NCBI GenBank assembly: GCA_910577395.1
Contig: CAJTLG010000011.1
Span: 1 to 53,937, forward strand
Direction of reading: 5' to 3'
Length of the DNA stretch: 53,937 bases
DNA from: an uncultured Vampirovibrio sp.
Lineage (GTDB): Bacteria > Cyanobacteriota > Vampirovibrionia > Gastranaerophilales > Gastranaerophilaceae
Made by a program: the position numbers and the translations under genes. A model generated the notes under the pieces. That model saw nothing but the letters and a program-made list of their open reading frames with translations, was not told the DNA's origin and did not search any database. Shown in pieces: positions 1 to 7,852 of the stretch (position 1 is its first letter; every line of letters starts with the position of its first letter).

Positions 1-461
1 CCTCCGGCTCCTCCGCCTCCGCCTGTCATAAGTTCTATTTCAAAATCATCCATATTGTATTCAATCTTTATACCGTTTTTCCCTTCATTAGGTTCAGTAT
101 AAGAATCAGCTACAACAGCAGATTTTGTAGCACCTGCTCCGCCCCCTCCGCCTGAGGCTAATATAAAGTTAACAATCCATGCATCATCTATTTTAAAATC
201 TTCAGGCAGCACCTTATACCCTGAACCGTCAGATGCAAGCTGTAATGCAGGGTCATCATAATCCCAACATTTAAACATTGCAGGTGCATTCCCTCCGCCC
301 CCTGTACCAAATACATTAACATTTTCTGTCATTTTCCTTGTCATTACAGGGGCCAATGCTGCCAACAATAATGATGCTACCAATAATGCCATTAGCATTT
401 CAACAAGGGAAAACCCACTAAACCGCATCATGCGGATTTTTAGATGAAAACTTTTGAACAT
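1..461 (-). CDS. Prepilin-like Gly-rich protein, N-terminal part (C-terminus beyond left edge)
   Basis: The reading frame opens at the ATG at 461 and runs off the left edge without a stop, so only about 153 residues are visible. The N-terminus has a short basic leader followed by a type IV prepilin motif (G|FSLVEML) and a hydrophobic helix of about 20 residues ending in APVMTRK. The usual reading is cleavage by a prepilin peptidase after the Gly and N-methylation of Phe. The rest is a soluble domain with several poly-Gly stretches (GGGGG) and one visible Cys. The same helix style (xPVMTxK) recurs in the prepilin at 29704-30063. A role as a minor pseudopilin or surface fibre is inferred. No other pilus genes lie nearby. 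Confidence 0.75.
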   Translation of the reverse strand, partial: MFKSFHLKIRMMRFSGFSLVEMLMALLVASLLLAALAPVMTRKMTENVNVFGTGGGGNAPAMFKCWDYDDPALQLASDGSGYKVLPEDFKIDDAWIVNFILASGGGGGAGATKSAVVADSYTEPNEGKNGIKIEYNMDDFEIELMTGGGGGAG

Positions 462-634
462 AAAATTACCTACTTGTCTATATATAATTACGAATATTTT
501 TTATAAAATATACTCTATTAACTATATTATATTCTTTTTACAAATAAATCAAGCAAAAAATAGCTAACGAGTTATAAAATTTTCTTAAACTTCAATGCAA
601 AATCAGGTTATAGATATAGATTGGAAGTTTTGTA

Positions 635-1000
635 GTGGTGGTAAAATCAGATAATGCCTTGTTGGACAAGGATTTTGAAGCAAAATTTAATGAGTTTAAA
701 ATTTTGTTTGGCAGGCGGATTAAATATTACAGAGATTTAAGAAACTATACCCAGGAAAGGCTCGCAGAGCTTGCAGGTATTGAGCAATCAAGTCTTTCAA
801 ATATAGAGAAGGGAAGGGTTTATCCTGCCCAAATGACCCTTTACCGCCTTGCAACAGTGCTGGAGGTGGAACCATATCAGTTTTATACGGTGCATCCGCA
901 GCTTGCCGTGCAAGATATGGTAAAAGAAATTTCCGTTGCAATGTATCAGGACAAAAATCTCGCTGAATTAATGTATAAGTTTTTTTGCACTATTCATTAA
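635..1000 (+). CDS. XRE-family helix-turn-helix regulator
   Basis: A 121-residue protein with one HTH_3 domain at about residues 27-82. The recognisable core is RxxRNYTQERLAELAGIEQ followed by SSLSNIEKGR and a LATVLEVEPYQFY tail, as in the Cro/CI-type DNA-binding fold. The start is GTG at 635, preceded by GGAAG about 7 bases upstream; no ATG lies before the HTH. The short C-terminal tail carries no obvious sensor domain. Its last bases overlap the end of the convergent flavoprotein gene by 11 bases. Its target is unknown; the prepilin-like gene is divergent from it across a 173-base gap, so it could be regulated from the same intergenic region. Confidence 0.8.
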   Translation: MVVKSDNALLDKDFEAKFNEFKILFGRRIKYYRDLRNYTQERLAELAGIEQSSLSNIEKGRVYPAQMTLYRLATVLEVEPYQFYTVHPQLAVQDMVKEISVAMYQDKNLAELMYKFFCTIH

Positions 1001-2177
1001 AACAAGATAAACCCTGATTTAGAGCGGTTTTTGTAATATCTTGTGCTGCTATAGCCCCGGTAGACCAACAGTTTTGCAGGTTAAAGCCTCCGCAAAATCC
1101 GTCTATATTAAGGCTTTCGCCTATAATCCAAAGCCCGTTTGCAATTTTTGATTTGCAATTTTTATCAATCTCATCCAATAAAACCCCGCCTGCATGTACT
1201 ATTTCACCTTTTCCGTCGGTAGAAACTATAGTAAAAGTGAGGTTTTCAAGCGTTTCAATCTCTGCCTTTGCCGCATGGCAGGCTTGTTGTACGCCGTCAA
1301 TATTGTAGCGTTCAAAAACATATTGGGCCAAAGCCCTTGGTATGAGCGATGATACGACATTTAAAAAGCTTTTTTTAGGGCACTTGTGCAAAAGGTCTAA
1401 AACCGTATCTTTGTTGATTATCGGGATTTTTATTTCATAAGGAAATTCTTTATTTACATTAATTGAGGATATTTTAAAAATGGCGGGGCCCGAAATCCCT
1501 TGATGTGTAAAGATTATACCCCCTTCTTTCGTGTCAATGCTAACTCCTGTGGGGAATTGGGGCGTGATTTCTTTTACCTTAAGTCCGCAAAGTGCCGGTT
1601 TAAAAGGAATAACGGTATGACCAAATTGTTTTGCAAGCTCATACCGGTCTTTTGAGCCTGTTGCAAGCACCACAACATTGAATTGGCGCAACTCTTCCTT
1701 GTTTTTTATACATTTTTTAATAATTTTTATGTTTTTTGATTTTTTAATTTCTCTAATCATTTGTGCCCGAATGTTTTTGGCACTGTTTGATACGGGAAAT
1801 ATGCGCCTGTCTTGTTGTTCATAGGTTTTAATACCAATACTATCAAAATATGCAAGGGTTTCGCTTGTTGAATACCTTGAAAATATTGAATATAGGAACT
1901 TTTCACCCCGCGGATAAAACGCGGCAAATTTTTTAAAATCATCTTCAGCGTATGCAAGGTTACATCTGCCGTTTCCTGTGGGCAGAATTGTTGTAAGCGT
2001 GTCAAGCGGGTCAAAAAGTGTGATTTGATAATTGTTTTGGCCTGTATTTTTAAACTCTTCAACAAGCTGTAACGTACAGTATATGCCGCTTGGCCCCGTG
2101 CCGACTATTGCAATATTTGTCTTAAAATCACCGTAAACACTGCTATCACCGGATTTTACGGGATTAATTCTTTTCAT
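990..2177 (-). CDS. HI0933/YhiN-family FAD-dependent flavoprotein
   Basis: Resembles the HI0933-like (PF03486) NAD(P)/FAD-dependent oxidoreductases, roughly 400 residues long. The N-terminal dinucleotide-binding motif is IVGTGPSGIY (GxGxxG). A GNGRCNL motif follows, typical of the family. The C-terminal GESLNIDGFCGGFNLQ is the second FAD-contact region. The frame is open to 2216, but the ATG at 2177 (MKRINPVK) puts the Rossmann fold nearer the start, as usual, and reduces the overlap with folK to 14 bases, so I prefer it. Co-transcription with folK is likely from that overlap. The physiological substrate of this family is not settled. Confidence 0.8.
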   Translation of the reverse strand: MKRINPVKSGDSSVYGDFKTNIAIVGTGPSGIYCTLQLVEEFKNTGQNNYQITLFDPLDTLTTILPTGNGRCNLAYAEDDFKKFAAFYPRGEKFLYSIFSRYSTSETLAYFDSIGIKTYEQQDRRIFPVSNSAKNIRAQMIREIKKSKNIKIIKKCIKNKEELRQFNVVVLATGSKDRYELAKQFGHTVIPFKPALCGLKVKEITPQFPTGVSIDTKEGGIIFTHQGISGPAIFKISSINVNKEFPYEIKIPIINKDTVLDLLHKCPKKSFLNVVSSLIPRALAQYVFERYNIDGVQQACHAAKAEIETLENLTFTIVSTDGKGEIVHAGGVLLDEIDKNCKSKIANGLWIIGESLNIDGFCGGFNLQNCWSTGAIAAQDITKTALNQGLSCFNE

Positions 2178-2688
2178 AGTCGCTTTCTGCGGGTATGGTG
2201 CCGTACAAAAACACATCCTCGGGGCATTCCAGGGCTTCGTGAAGGTCTGAAATGCTCTTATTTAGCACCGGATGCACGTAATTTGGGCAAATTTCAAGCA
2301 GCGGAACAAGCGCAAAAGCCCTTTGGTGTACGTGTTTATGGGGTATTTCAAGAATTTCATTTTTGAAAATTAAATTATCATAAAATAATATATCTATATC
2401 AATGGTTCTTTCGCCCCACCTGGCCTCGTTTTCGCGATTTCTATCCAATTTTGCCTCAATACTTTGACAAACCCTGAGTAGCTCAATCGGCTGTAAGTCA
2501 GTCCTAATAGCTATTGCGGCGTTTACAAACCAGCATTGTTTTTTATTTCCCCACGGTTCGGTTTCATAAAATGCCGAGCTTGCAACCAGTTTTATTGAGT
2601 TATCGGCAGTCAAAAAGTTAACTGCCTGCTGAATTTGGGACAGTCTATCGCCTTTATTTGAGCCTAATGAGAGGAATACAAGCGCCAT
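2164..2688 (-). CDS. folK: 2-amino-4-hydroxy-6-hydroxymethyldihydropteridine pyrophosphokinase
   Basis: HPPK catalyses pyrophosphate transfer from ATP to 6-hydroxymethyl-7,8-dihydropterin in folate synthesis. The 174-residue length is normal. Signature elements visible in order are LSLGSNKGDR at the N-terminus, SAFYETEPWG, FVNAAI, the catalytic/ATP region RWGERTIDIDILFYD, and IPHKHVHQRAFALVPL. No other folate genes are adjacent. It is the upstream partner of the overlapping flavoprotein gene and runs divergently from ftsH across a 91-base gap. Confidence 0.95.
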   Translation of the reverse strand: MALVFLSLGSNKGDRLSQIQQAVNFLTADNSIKLVASSAFYETEPWGNKKQCWFVNAAIAIRTDLQPIELLRVCQSIEAKLDRNRENEARWGERTIDIDILFYDNLIFKNEILEIPHKHVHQRAFALVPLLEICPNYVHPVLNKSISDLHEALECPEDVFLYGTIPAESDYEKN

Positions 2689-2719
2689 TACTTTATTTTC
2701 CTGGATACTGTATTTGTAA

Positions 2720-2748
2720 TTAACATTTTATTATTCTTTTGATATAAT
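2720..2748 (+). promoter_or_regulatory. Sigma-70-type promoter of ftsH
   Basis: TTAACA (2720-2725) and TATAAT (2743-2748) are separated by 17 bases, a near-consensus vegetative promoter placed 32 bases before the ftsH start. AAGGA just upstream of 2780 is the ribosome binding site. Inferred from sequence only. Confidence 0.7.
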
Positions 2749-2779
2749 AGCAACAGGCATTTGTTAAAAAGGATTAAAA

Positions 2780-4702
2780 ATGAAGAATAATCAGTCTTTG
2801 GGGGTTTATATAATTGTTGGAATTATCGCACTTATTGTGATTGCAATGGTTTTTGCAGGTCCTGTGACCTCTACCAGTGAAATTTCATATTCGCAGTTTG
2901 TGCAAAAGGTTGAAAATAACGAGATTAAGTCTGTTGTTATCTCTAAAGACCTTGTTATTGCTGAACCGAAGAGCGTTGATAAGGCTGATAGCGAGGCAAA
3001 TGCTGCTCCCGGGCAAAAATCACCGGCTGAAAATTTAACATCCCAGTTTTTATTACCGCAAACCCAGGCTATAGCTGCTTTGCAATATAAGGTGCGCGTT
3101 CCTGAAAACGATCCAAAGCTCTATCCTTTATTAGAGGAGCATGGCGTTGAAATTAATGTTAAAAAGGCACAGGAAGGCTCAACGCTCTCTACGATTGCCT
3201 CTATTGTACTTCCATTGTTTTTTATCGGTCTTATAATATTAATTTTAAAGGGCATTCAGCAAGGCGGCTCTGCTGCAATGAATTTTGGTAAATCGCGTGC
3301 CAAAATGATGCTTGAAAACAAAGTAAAAGTCACTTTTAAGGATGTTGCGGGCATTGATGAAGAAAAACAGGAGCTTGAAGAAATTGTTGATTTTCTTAAA
3401 AATGCAGATAAATACACAAAATTAGGTGCAAGAATTCCAAAAGGCGTACTTTTGGTTGGTGTGCCGGGTACCGGTAAAACCCTTATGGCGAAGGCTGTTG
3501 CAGGGGAGGCCGGGGTTCCGTTTTTCTCTATTTCAGGTTCGGATTTTGTTGAAATGTTTGTAGGTGTAGGTGCCAGCCGTGTTCGCGACCTTTTTGAACA
3601 GGCAAAAAAACATCAGCCCTGCATTATATTTATAGATGAAATTGATGCCGTGGGCCGTCAAAGGGGTGCCGGTATGGGCGGCGGACATGATGAAAGAGAG
3701 CAAACCCTAAATCAGCTTTTGGTTGAAATGGATGGGTTTGATGAAAATACCAATATAATTGTACTTGCGGCCACAAATAGGCCTGATATTCTTGATAATG
3801 CACTTTTAAGACCGGGCAGGTTTGACCGTCAAATTATAATCAATAGGCCTGATATTTTAGGCAGAGAGCAGATTTTAAATGTCCATGCCAAAAATAAACC
3901 GCTTGCAAAAGATGTGGATTTAAAGGTTTTGGCTAAACGTACACCCGGTTTTACAGGGGCGGATTTACAGAATTTATTAAATGAGGCTGCCCTTTTGAGC
4001 GCACGCCATAATAATGCTGAAATTTCCATGGAACACCTGGATGAAGCTATAGACAAAGTTATGGCGGGGCCGGAGAAAAAATCCAGAATAATTTCCGATG
4101 AAGAAAAAGAAAATACAGCGCATCATGAGGTAGGGCATGCGCTTTTAGCATTGCTTTTAGAAAATTGCGACCCGCTGCACAAGGTTTCAATTATTCCGCG
4201 CGGCATGGCCCTTGGTATCACGACTGTGCTCCCTGAAAAGGACCATTTAACACTAAAGAAAAATCAGCTTTTAGACAGAATTACAATGACTCTTGGTGGC
4301 CGTGTGGCAGAGGAGATTATATACGGGCCTGAAAATATCACAACCGGCGCCTCTAATGACCTTGAAAAAGTAACCGCCATTGCCCGTAAAATGGTTACGG
4401 TTTATGGCATGAGCGAAAAAATGGGTAATTTACAATACGGCAAAAGCCAGGAACATGTTTTTATGGGACGTGATTTTGGCCACAGCCGTGATTTTTCGGA
4501 TGAAATAGCTGCAGAGATTGATAAAGAAGTAAAAAAGATTGTGGATGAAAGATATGCAATTGCACGCAGATTACTTCTCGAAAATGAAGATATGCTAAGA
4601 AAAATTGCCCGCGAACTTCTTGAAAGAGAAACTCTTGATGATACTGAATTTGTGGAAATTATGGAAAAAATAAGGGCACAAAGAGCGGAAGGTACCGTTT
4701 AA
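2780..4702 (+). CDS. ftsH: ATP-dependent zinc metalloprotease FtsH
   Basis: A membrane-anchored AAA+ protease that degrades misfolded membrane proteins and short-lived regulators. The 640-residue length is typical. An N-terminal TM helix (about residues 9-27), a periplasmic FtsH_ext-type segment and a second TM helix (about 138-157) precede the AAA module. Walker A is GVPGTGKT (about 227), Walker B is IIFIDEIDAVGRQRG, and the second region of homology includes ATNRPDILDNALLRPGRFDR. The M41 peptidase zinc site is HHEVGHAL (about 447) with the downstream Asp region. It has its own strong promoter and is monocistronic; the convergent HNH gene ends 13 bases beyond its stop. Confidence 0.98.
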   Translation: MKNNQSLGVYIIVGIIALIVIAMVFAGPVTSTSEISYSQFVQKVENNEIKSVVISKDLVIAEPKSVDKADSEANAAPGQKSPAENLTSQFLLPQTQAIAALQYKVRVPENDPKLYPLLEEHGVEINVKKAQEGSTLSTIASIVLPLFFIGLIILILKGIQQGGSAAMNFGKSRAKMMLENKVKVTFKDVAGIDEEKQELEEIVDFLKNADKYTKLGARIPKGVLLVGVPGTGKTLMAKAVAGEAGVPFFSISGSDFVEMFVGVGASRVRDLFEQAKKHQPCIIFIDEIDAVGRQRGAGMGGGHDEREQTLNQLLVEMDGFDENTNIIVLAATNRPDILDNALLRPGRFDRQIIINRPDILGREQILNVHAKNKPLAKDVDLKVLAKRTPGFTGADLQNLLNEAALLSARHNNAEISMEHLDEAIDKVMAGPEKKSRIISDEEKENTAHHEVGHALLALLLENCDPLHKVSIIPRGMALGITTVLPEKDHLTLKKNQLLDRITMTLGGRVAEEIIYGPENITTGASNDLEKVTAIARKMVTVYGMSEKMGNLQYGKSQEHVFMGRDFGHSRDFSDEIAAEIDKEVKKIVDERYAIARRLLLENEDMLRKIARELLERETLDDTEFVEIMEKIRAQRAEGTV

Positions 4703-4715
4703 ACCTTAAAAATGA

Positions 4716-5828
4716 TTAACCAAGTGTATTATAATTCATACAGTTTTTAAGTGTTGTTTTTGCATCATTTATGTATGTTTTACAGCTTTCTTTAGTTTTA
4801 TCCGGCGTTTTTGGATTATCTAATATTTCCTGTATTTTTGCAAAATATTTTTTTATATTTTCTTTCATCTCGGGATATATTTTTAATAAATCATCATAGT
4901 TCAGTTTTCCGCGTATCCCGTTACAATCTTCACACATAATCAATAGGTTTCCATAGGTATTATCGCCTGTTTTGCTAAACAGCATAATGTGCTCTATCGT
5001 GGGTTCCGTATTTTTTATCATTTTGTGTACCGTTTCACTTGGCGGTCTTCTTTTATATTTTGTAACAAAAGCATCAACATCACTTTTTGAATTTGGTAAT
5101 TTATCAAAATAGTATTCAATCTTTTCTTTATCAAAATCTATATGTTTTCTTTTTGCAAGGTTTGCAAAACTTCTTACCAAATATTTGTTTTTAAAGTCCC
5201 CTTCTCTGTCAGCTTCGGATATTCTGTATGTCTGTTCTTTTTGCCACCTTCTTACAGCTTTTCTTTTTGATTTTGATAGCGTATTAATATTTGCTTCATT
5301 TACAATCTCGTCCACTACTGATATTTGCTTTGCCCTAAGAGCAAGAGTATGTTTTTCAGATATAATTTCAAGCAATTCTGATATATTTTTATGGGGGTTA
5401 TCAGCTGCTGCATTCATGATTTCTAAGGCAAGCTCTCTTTTTAAAGGCTGAAATTCATTTATATTGCCGTATATTACATAAGCAAGGTTTAAACCGGTGC
5501 TTTGAGAGATTTTTTCACTAAGTTCTTTTACTTTGTTTTTGTCATATTGTTTCATTTTTTCGCCGCAACAAGGGCAAGGTATGCTGTCACTATACTCTGT
5601 AAGCGGGAAAAGGCCTCTGTGTATTCTGCTGTTGGCAGTAAAATTTAACCCTATCTTTGGCAAATAATAAGCTTGCAGGTTTATGTTGCTTGGAGTTATT
5701 TGTGCGCCGCCGCTTTTCGGGTAAAAATCAAATTTTAAACTCCCCCCCCCCCCGATACAATGGTGATTTTGTTTTGGGGCGGTATATGTACAGGTTTTGT
5801 GTATGTTATTTTCATTTGTCACTCTCAT
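4716..5828 (-). CDS. HNH-endonuclease-like zinc protein with N-terminal poly-G tract (candidate phase-variable)
   Basis: The frame as sequenced codes 370 residues. The C-terminal third has an HNH-like core: IEHIMLFSKTGDN, then NLLIMCEDCNGIRG, giving a His, an Asn and a Cys-x2-Cys. An N-terminal CPCCG pair could complete a zinc site. The middle is helical and basic (KSKRKAVRRWQKEQ). A run of 12 G (5742-5753 on the plus strand as C) sits about 25 codons from the start. The ATG at 5828 lacks a ribosome binding site. The ATG at 5815, in another frame, has GAGAG about 6 bases upstream and would join the body only with 13 G; with 12 G it hits TAA right after the tract. The gene may therefore be in an OFF state, or the tract may be miscounted. 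Substrate unknown. Confidence 0.7.
   Translation of the reverse strand: MRVTNENNIHKTCTYTAPKQNHHCIGGGGSLKFDFYPKSGGAQITPSNINLQAYYLPKIGLNFTANSRIHRGLFPLTEYSDSIPCPCCGEKMKQYDKNKVKELSEKISQSTGLNLAYVIYGNINEFQPLKRELALEIMNAAADNPHKNISELLEIISEKHTLALRAKQISVVDEIVNEANINTLSKSKRKAVRRWQKEQTYRISEADREGDFKNKYLVRSFANLAKRKHIDFDKEKIEYYFDKLPNSKSDVDAFVTKYKRRPPSETVHKMIKNTEPTIEHIMLFSKTGDNTYGNLLIMCEDCNGIRGKLNYDDLLKIYPEMKENIKKYFAKIQEILDNPKTPDKTKESCKTYINDAKTTLKNCMNYNTLG
5742..5753. repeat. Homopolymer of 12 C (poly-G in the minus-strand gene)
   Basis: An uninterrupted 12-base C run on the plus strand, inside the N-terminal coding part of the HNH-like gene. It is the only mononucleotide G/C run of this length that I noticed in this low-GC window. 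Such tracts are prone to slipped-strand mispairing, and also to sequencing or assembly length errors. Confidence 0.95.
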
Positions 5829-5856
5829 TTGAGCGGTACAAAACTTGTAAAAAAAA

Positions 5857-6579
5857 TTATTTGCCTGTATTGTTTTTTATTTCACGGCTTATTTCATCAG
5901 TGGTTTTGCCGTTTCTATAATATTCCCAAAAATTATTTTCAAGCTCTTTTTGTAACGACTTCAAGGTGTTTTCTACTTTTTGTCTTATATTTTCAATGGC
6001 ATTTTCATCTGCATCATTGCTTACATAGATTGGCTCTCCGCATAACATACATAATTTTTTGCAGGCAAGCGGAAAACAGAATTCATCCCAGGTTTTTAAT
6101 TTTATAAAACCTTTACCCGGGTTGTACCAGGCAAACGGAACAATCGGCATTCCGGAGAGTTTTGCAATTTCAACAATACCTTTTTTCACAACCTCTTTTG
6201 GGCCAAGCGGGCCGTCTATTGTAATTGCAACATTGTTCCCTTCCTTTAAAACATCTAAAATTTCAAGGGATGCTTGCGCGCCGCCTTTTCTCTGAGAACC
6301 TCTTACGGTTTTGATACCGAGAGATTCTGCCGCGGTTGCTATAATTTCACCGTCCCTTGAACGGCTAATAAGACAGTGGAGTTTTTCCCTTTCGGGTATA
6401 CCGTATACCCCGCATTGCCTTGAATGCCACAATGCAAACAGGCAGCCGTTAAGGTTTTTTGGGTAATTAATTACCTTACAATCATAAAAATGCTTTTTTA
6501 TATGAAATGCTATCTTTACAAGCAAACCAAAAAGTTTGTATTGGGTTTCTTTATCTAAAAAATTTAATCGTATCTTCAT
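5857..6579 (-). CDS. DUF374 lysophospholipid-acyltransferase-like protein
   Basis: About 240 residues, matching the DUF374 family (PF04028), related to lipid A/lysophospholipid acyltransferases. Visible features are FALWHSRQ carrying the candidate catalytic His, then ISRSRDGEIIA, GIKTVRGSQRKGGAQA, and ITIDGPLGPKEVVKKGI followed by SGMPIVPFAW, all in the expected order. The frame is open to 6660, but ATG 6579 (MKIRLNFLDK) has AGGAAA upstream and begins 4 bases after the hisD stop, so it is the better start. Translational coupling with hisD is likely. A role in envelope lipid acylation at the inner membrane is inferred from the family. Confidence 0.85.
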   Translation of the reverse strand: MKIRLNFLDKETQYKLFGLLVKIAFHIKKHFYDCKVINYPKNLNGCLFALWHSRQCGVYGIPEREKLHCLISRSRDGEIIATAAESLGIKTVRGSQRKGGAQASLEILDVLKEGNNVAITIDGPLGPKEVVKKGIVEIAKLSGMPIVPFAWYNPGKGFIKLKTWDEFCFPLACKKLCMLCGEPIYVSNDADENAIENIRQKVENTLKSLQKELENNFWEYYRNGKTTDEISREIKNNTGK

Positions 6580-6583
6580 TGTT

Positions 6584-7849
6584 TTATTTCCTAAGGTCTG
6601 CAGCCAGTTTGTGTGCAAAAAGCCCTTCTGCCTCTGCAAGGCAGGATGCCGTTTTTGCAAGGTTTTTGGCTAAATCTGAGTCTATATTTTGGTAGGTTAA
6701 AATTTTTATAAAATCAAAAACGCTTAATCCGCCTGTGTATCTTGCCGCCTTATTTGTAGGTAAAACATGGTTTGTACCTGAACAGTAATCTCCAAAAACT
6801 TCCGCACAATTTTGTCCTATAAAAAGCGAACCGTAATTTGTAAATTTATCTGCATAATCTATTGCGTCTTTAAACATTAATTCAAGATGTTCAGGCGCCC
6901 TTAGATTTGCAATTTCTATAGCTTCATCAATTGTATCTGTAATTATCGCGGCGGATTTTTCAAATGCAATTTGTGCTATATCTTTTGTAGCAAGGGTTTC
7001 AAGTTGTTTTTGGGCGGATTTTTCAACCTCATCTGCAAGTTTCCTGCTCGTTGTAATTAAATACGCCCTTGCATCTTTATCATGCTCTGCTTGTGCCAAC
7101 ATATCAGCACTTATGACTTCAGGGTTTGCACTTTCATCGGCCACAATTAAAACCTCGGACGGCCCTGCAAGAAAATCAATATCACATGTGCCGTAAACAT
7201 ATTTTTTTGCAAATGTAACATATTTATTCCCCGGGCCTACAATTTTATCAACCGGCTGAATTGTGCTTGTGCCGTATGCAAAAGCGGATATGCTTTGCGC
7301 GCCGCCAAGTTTGTAAATTTTATCGGCACCTGCAATATGCGCTGCAACAATAGTTTGCGGTTTAATTCTTGGGGAGGTTAAAAAAATATTTTTTACACCT
7401 GCAACCTTTGCCGGTGTTACAGTCATAATAGCAGAACTCGGGAGCGGATAATTCCCCCCGGGCACATAACATAATACGCGCTCAAGCGGAACAATCCTGT
7501 GTCCTAAGATGGAATTTTCAACCTTTATTTCAAGTTCTTTTATGGTTTCAAGCTGTTTTTTTGCAAATTCAAAAACATTTTTATGTGCGGTCTTGATTGT
7601 ATCAATTACCGTTTTATCAGTCGCGGCGTATGCTTCCTCAATTTCTTTATCTGAAACCAAAAAATCATCTGTAGATTTAAAATTTCCGTCATTAAATTTT
7701 TCGCAATATTTAATAAGTGCTTCATCGCCGCCGGCTTTTACGTTTTCTATAATTTTTGCAACATCATTAAGGCTTTCAAATTCAATCTGGGAATAAAAGC
7801 TTTCATTAAAATCTTTGTTTTGAAGGTCATTTTTTGTATATATTTTCAT
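6584..7849 (-). CDS. hisD: Histidinol dehydrogenase
   Basis: Zinc enzyme that oxidises L-histidinol to histidine in two NAD-dependent steps, the last stage of histidine synthesis. The 421-residue length is typical. Motifs include VPGGNYPLPSS, GPGNKYVTFAK, DFLAGPSEVLIVAD, DMLAQAEHDKDA, RAPEHLEL and the C-terminal SGTNHVLPTNKAARYTGGLS. The catalytic Glu-His pair (AQAEHD) and the PEHLEL region are intact. It lies 3 bases downstream of the hisA-hisIE fusion and is clearly in the same operon. Confidence 0.97.
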   Translation of the reverse strand: MKIYTKNDLQNKDFNESFYSQIEFESLNDVAKIIENVKAGGDEALIKYCEKFNDGNFKSTDDFLVSDKEIEEAYAATDKTVIDTIKTAHKNVFEFAKKQLETIKELEIKVENSILGHRIVPLERVLCYVPGGNYPLPSSAIMTVTPAKVAGVKNIFLTSPRIKPQTIVAAHIAGADKIYKLGGAQSISAFAYGTSTIQPVDKIVGPGNKYVTFAKKYVYGTCDIDFLAGPSEVLIVADESANPEVISADMLAQAEHDKDARAYLITTSRKLADEVEKSAQKQLETLATKDIAQIAFEKSAAIITDTIDEAIEIANLRAPEHLELMFKDAIDYADKFTNYGSLFIGQNCAEVFGDYCSGTNHVLPTNKAARYTGGLSVFDFIKILTYQNIDSDLAKNLAKTASCLAEAEGLFAHKLAADLRK

Positions 7850-7852
7850 AAT

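Noticed and set aside
5185..5451. Plus-strand 88-codon open frame antisense to the HNH gene
   Set aside because: Shadow of the minus-strand coding sequence; hydrophobic composition follows from the reverse complement of Lys/Glu codons.
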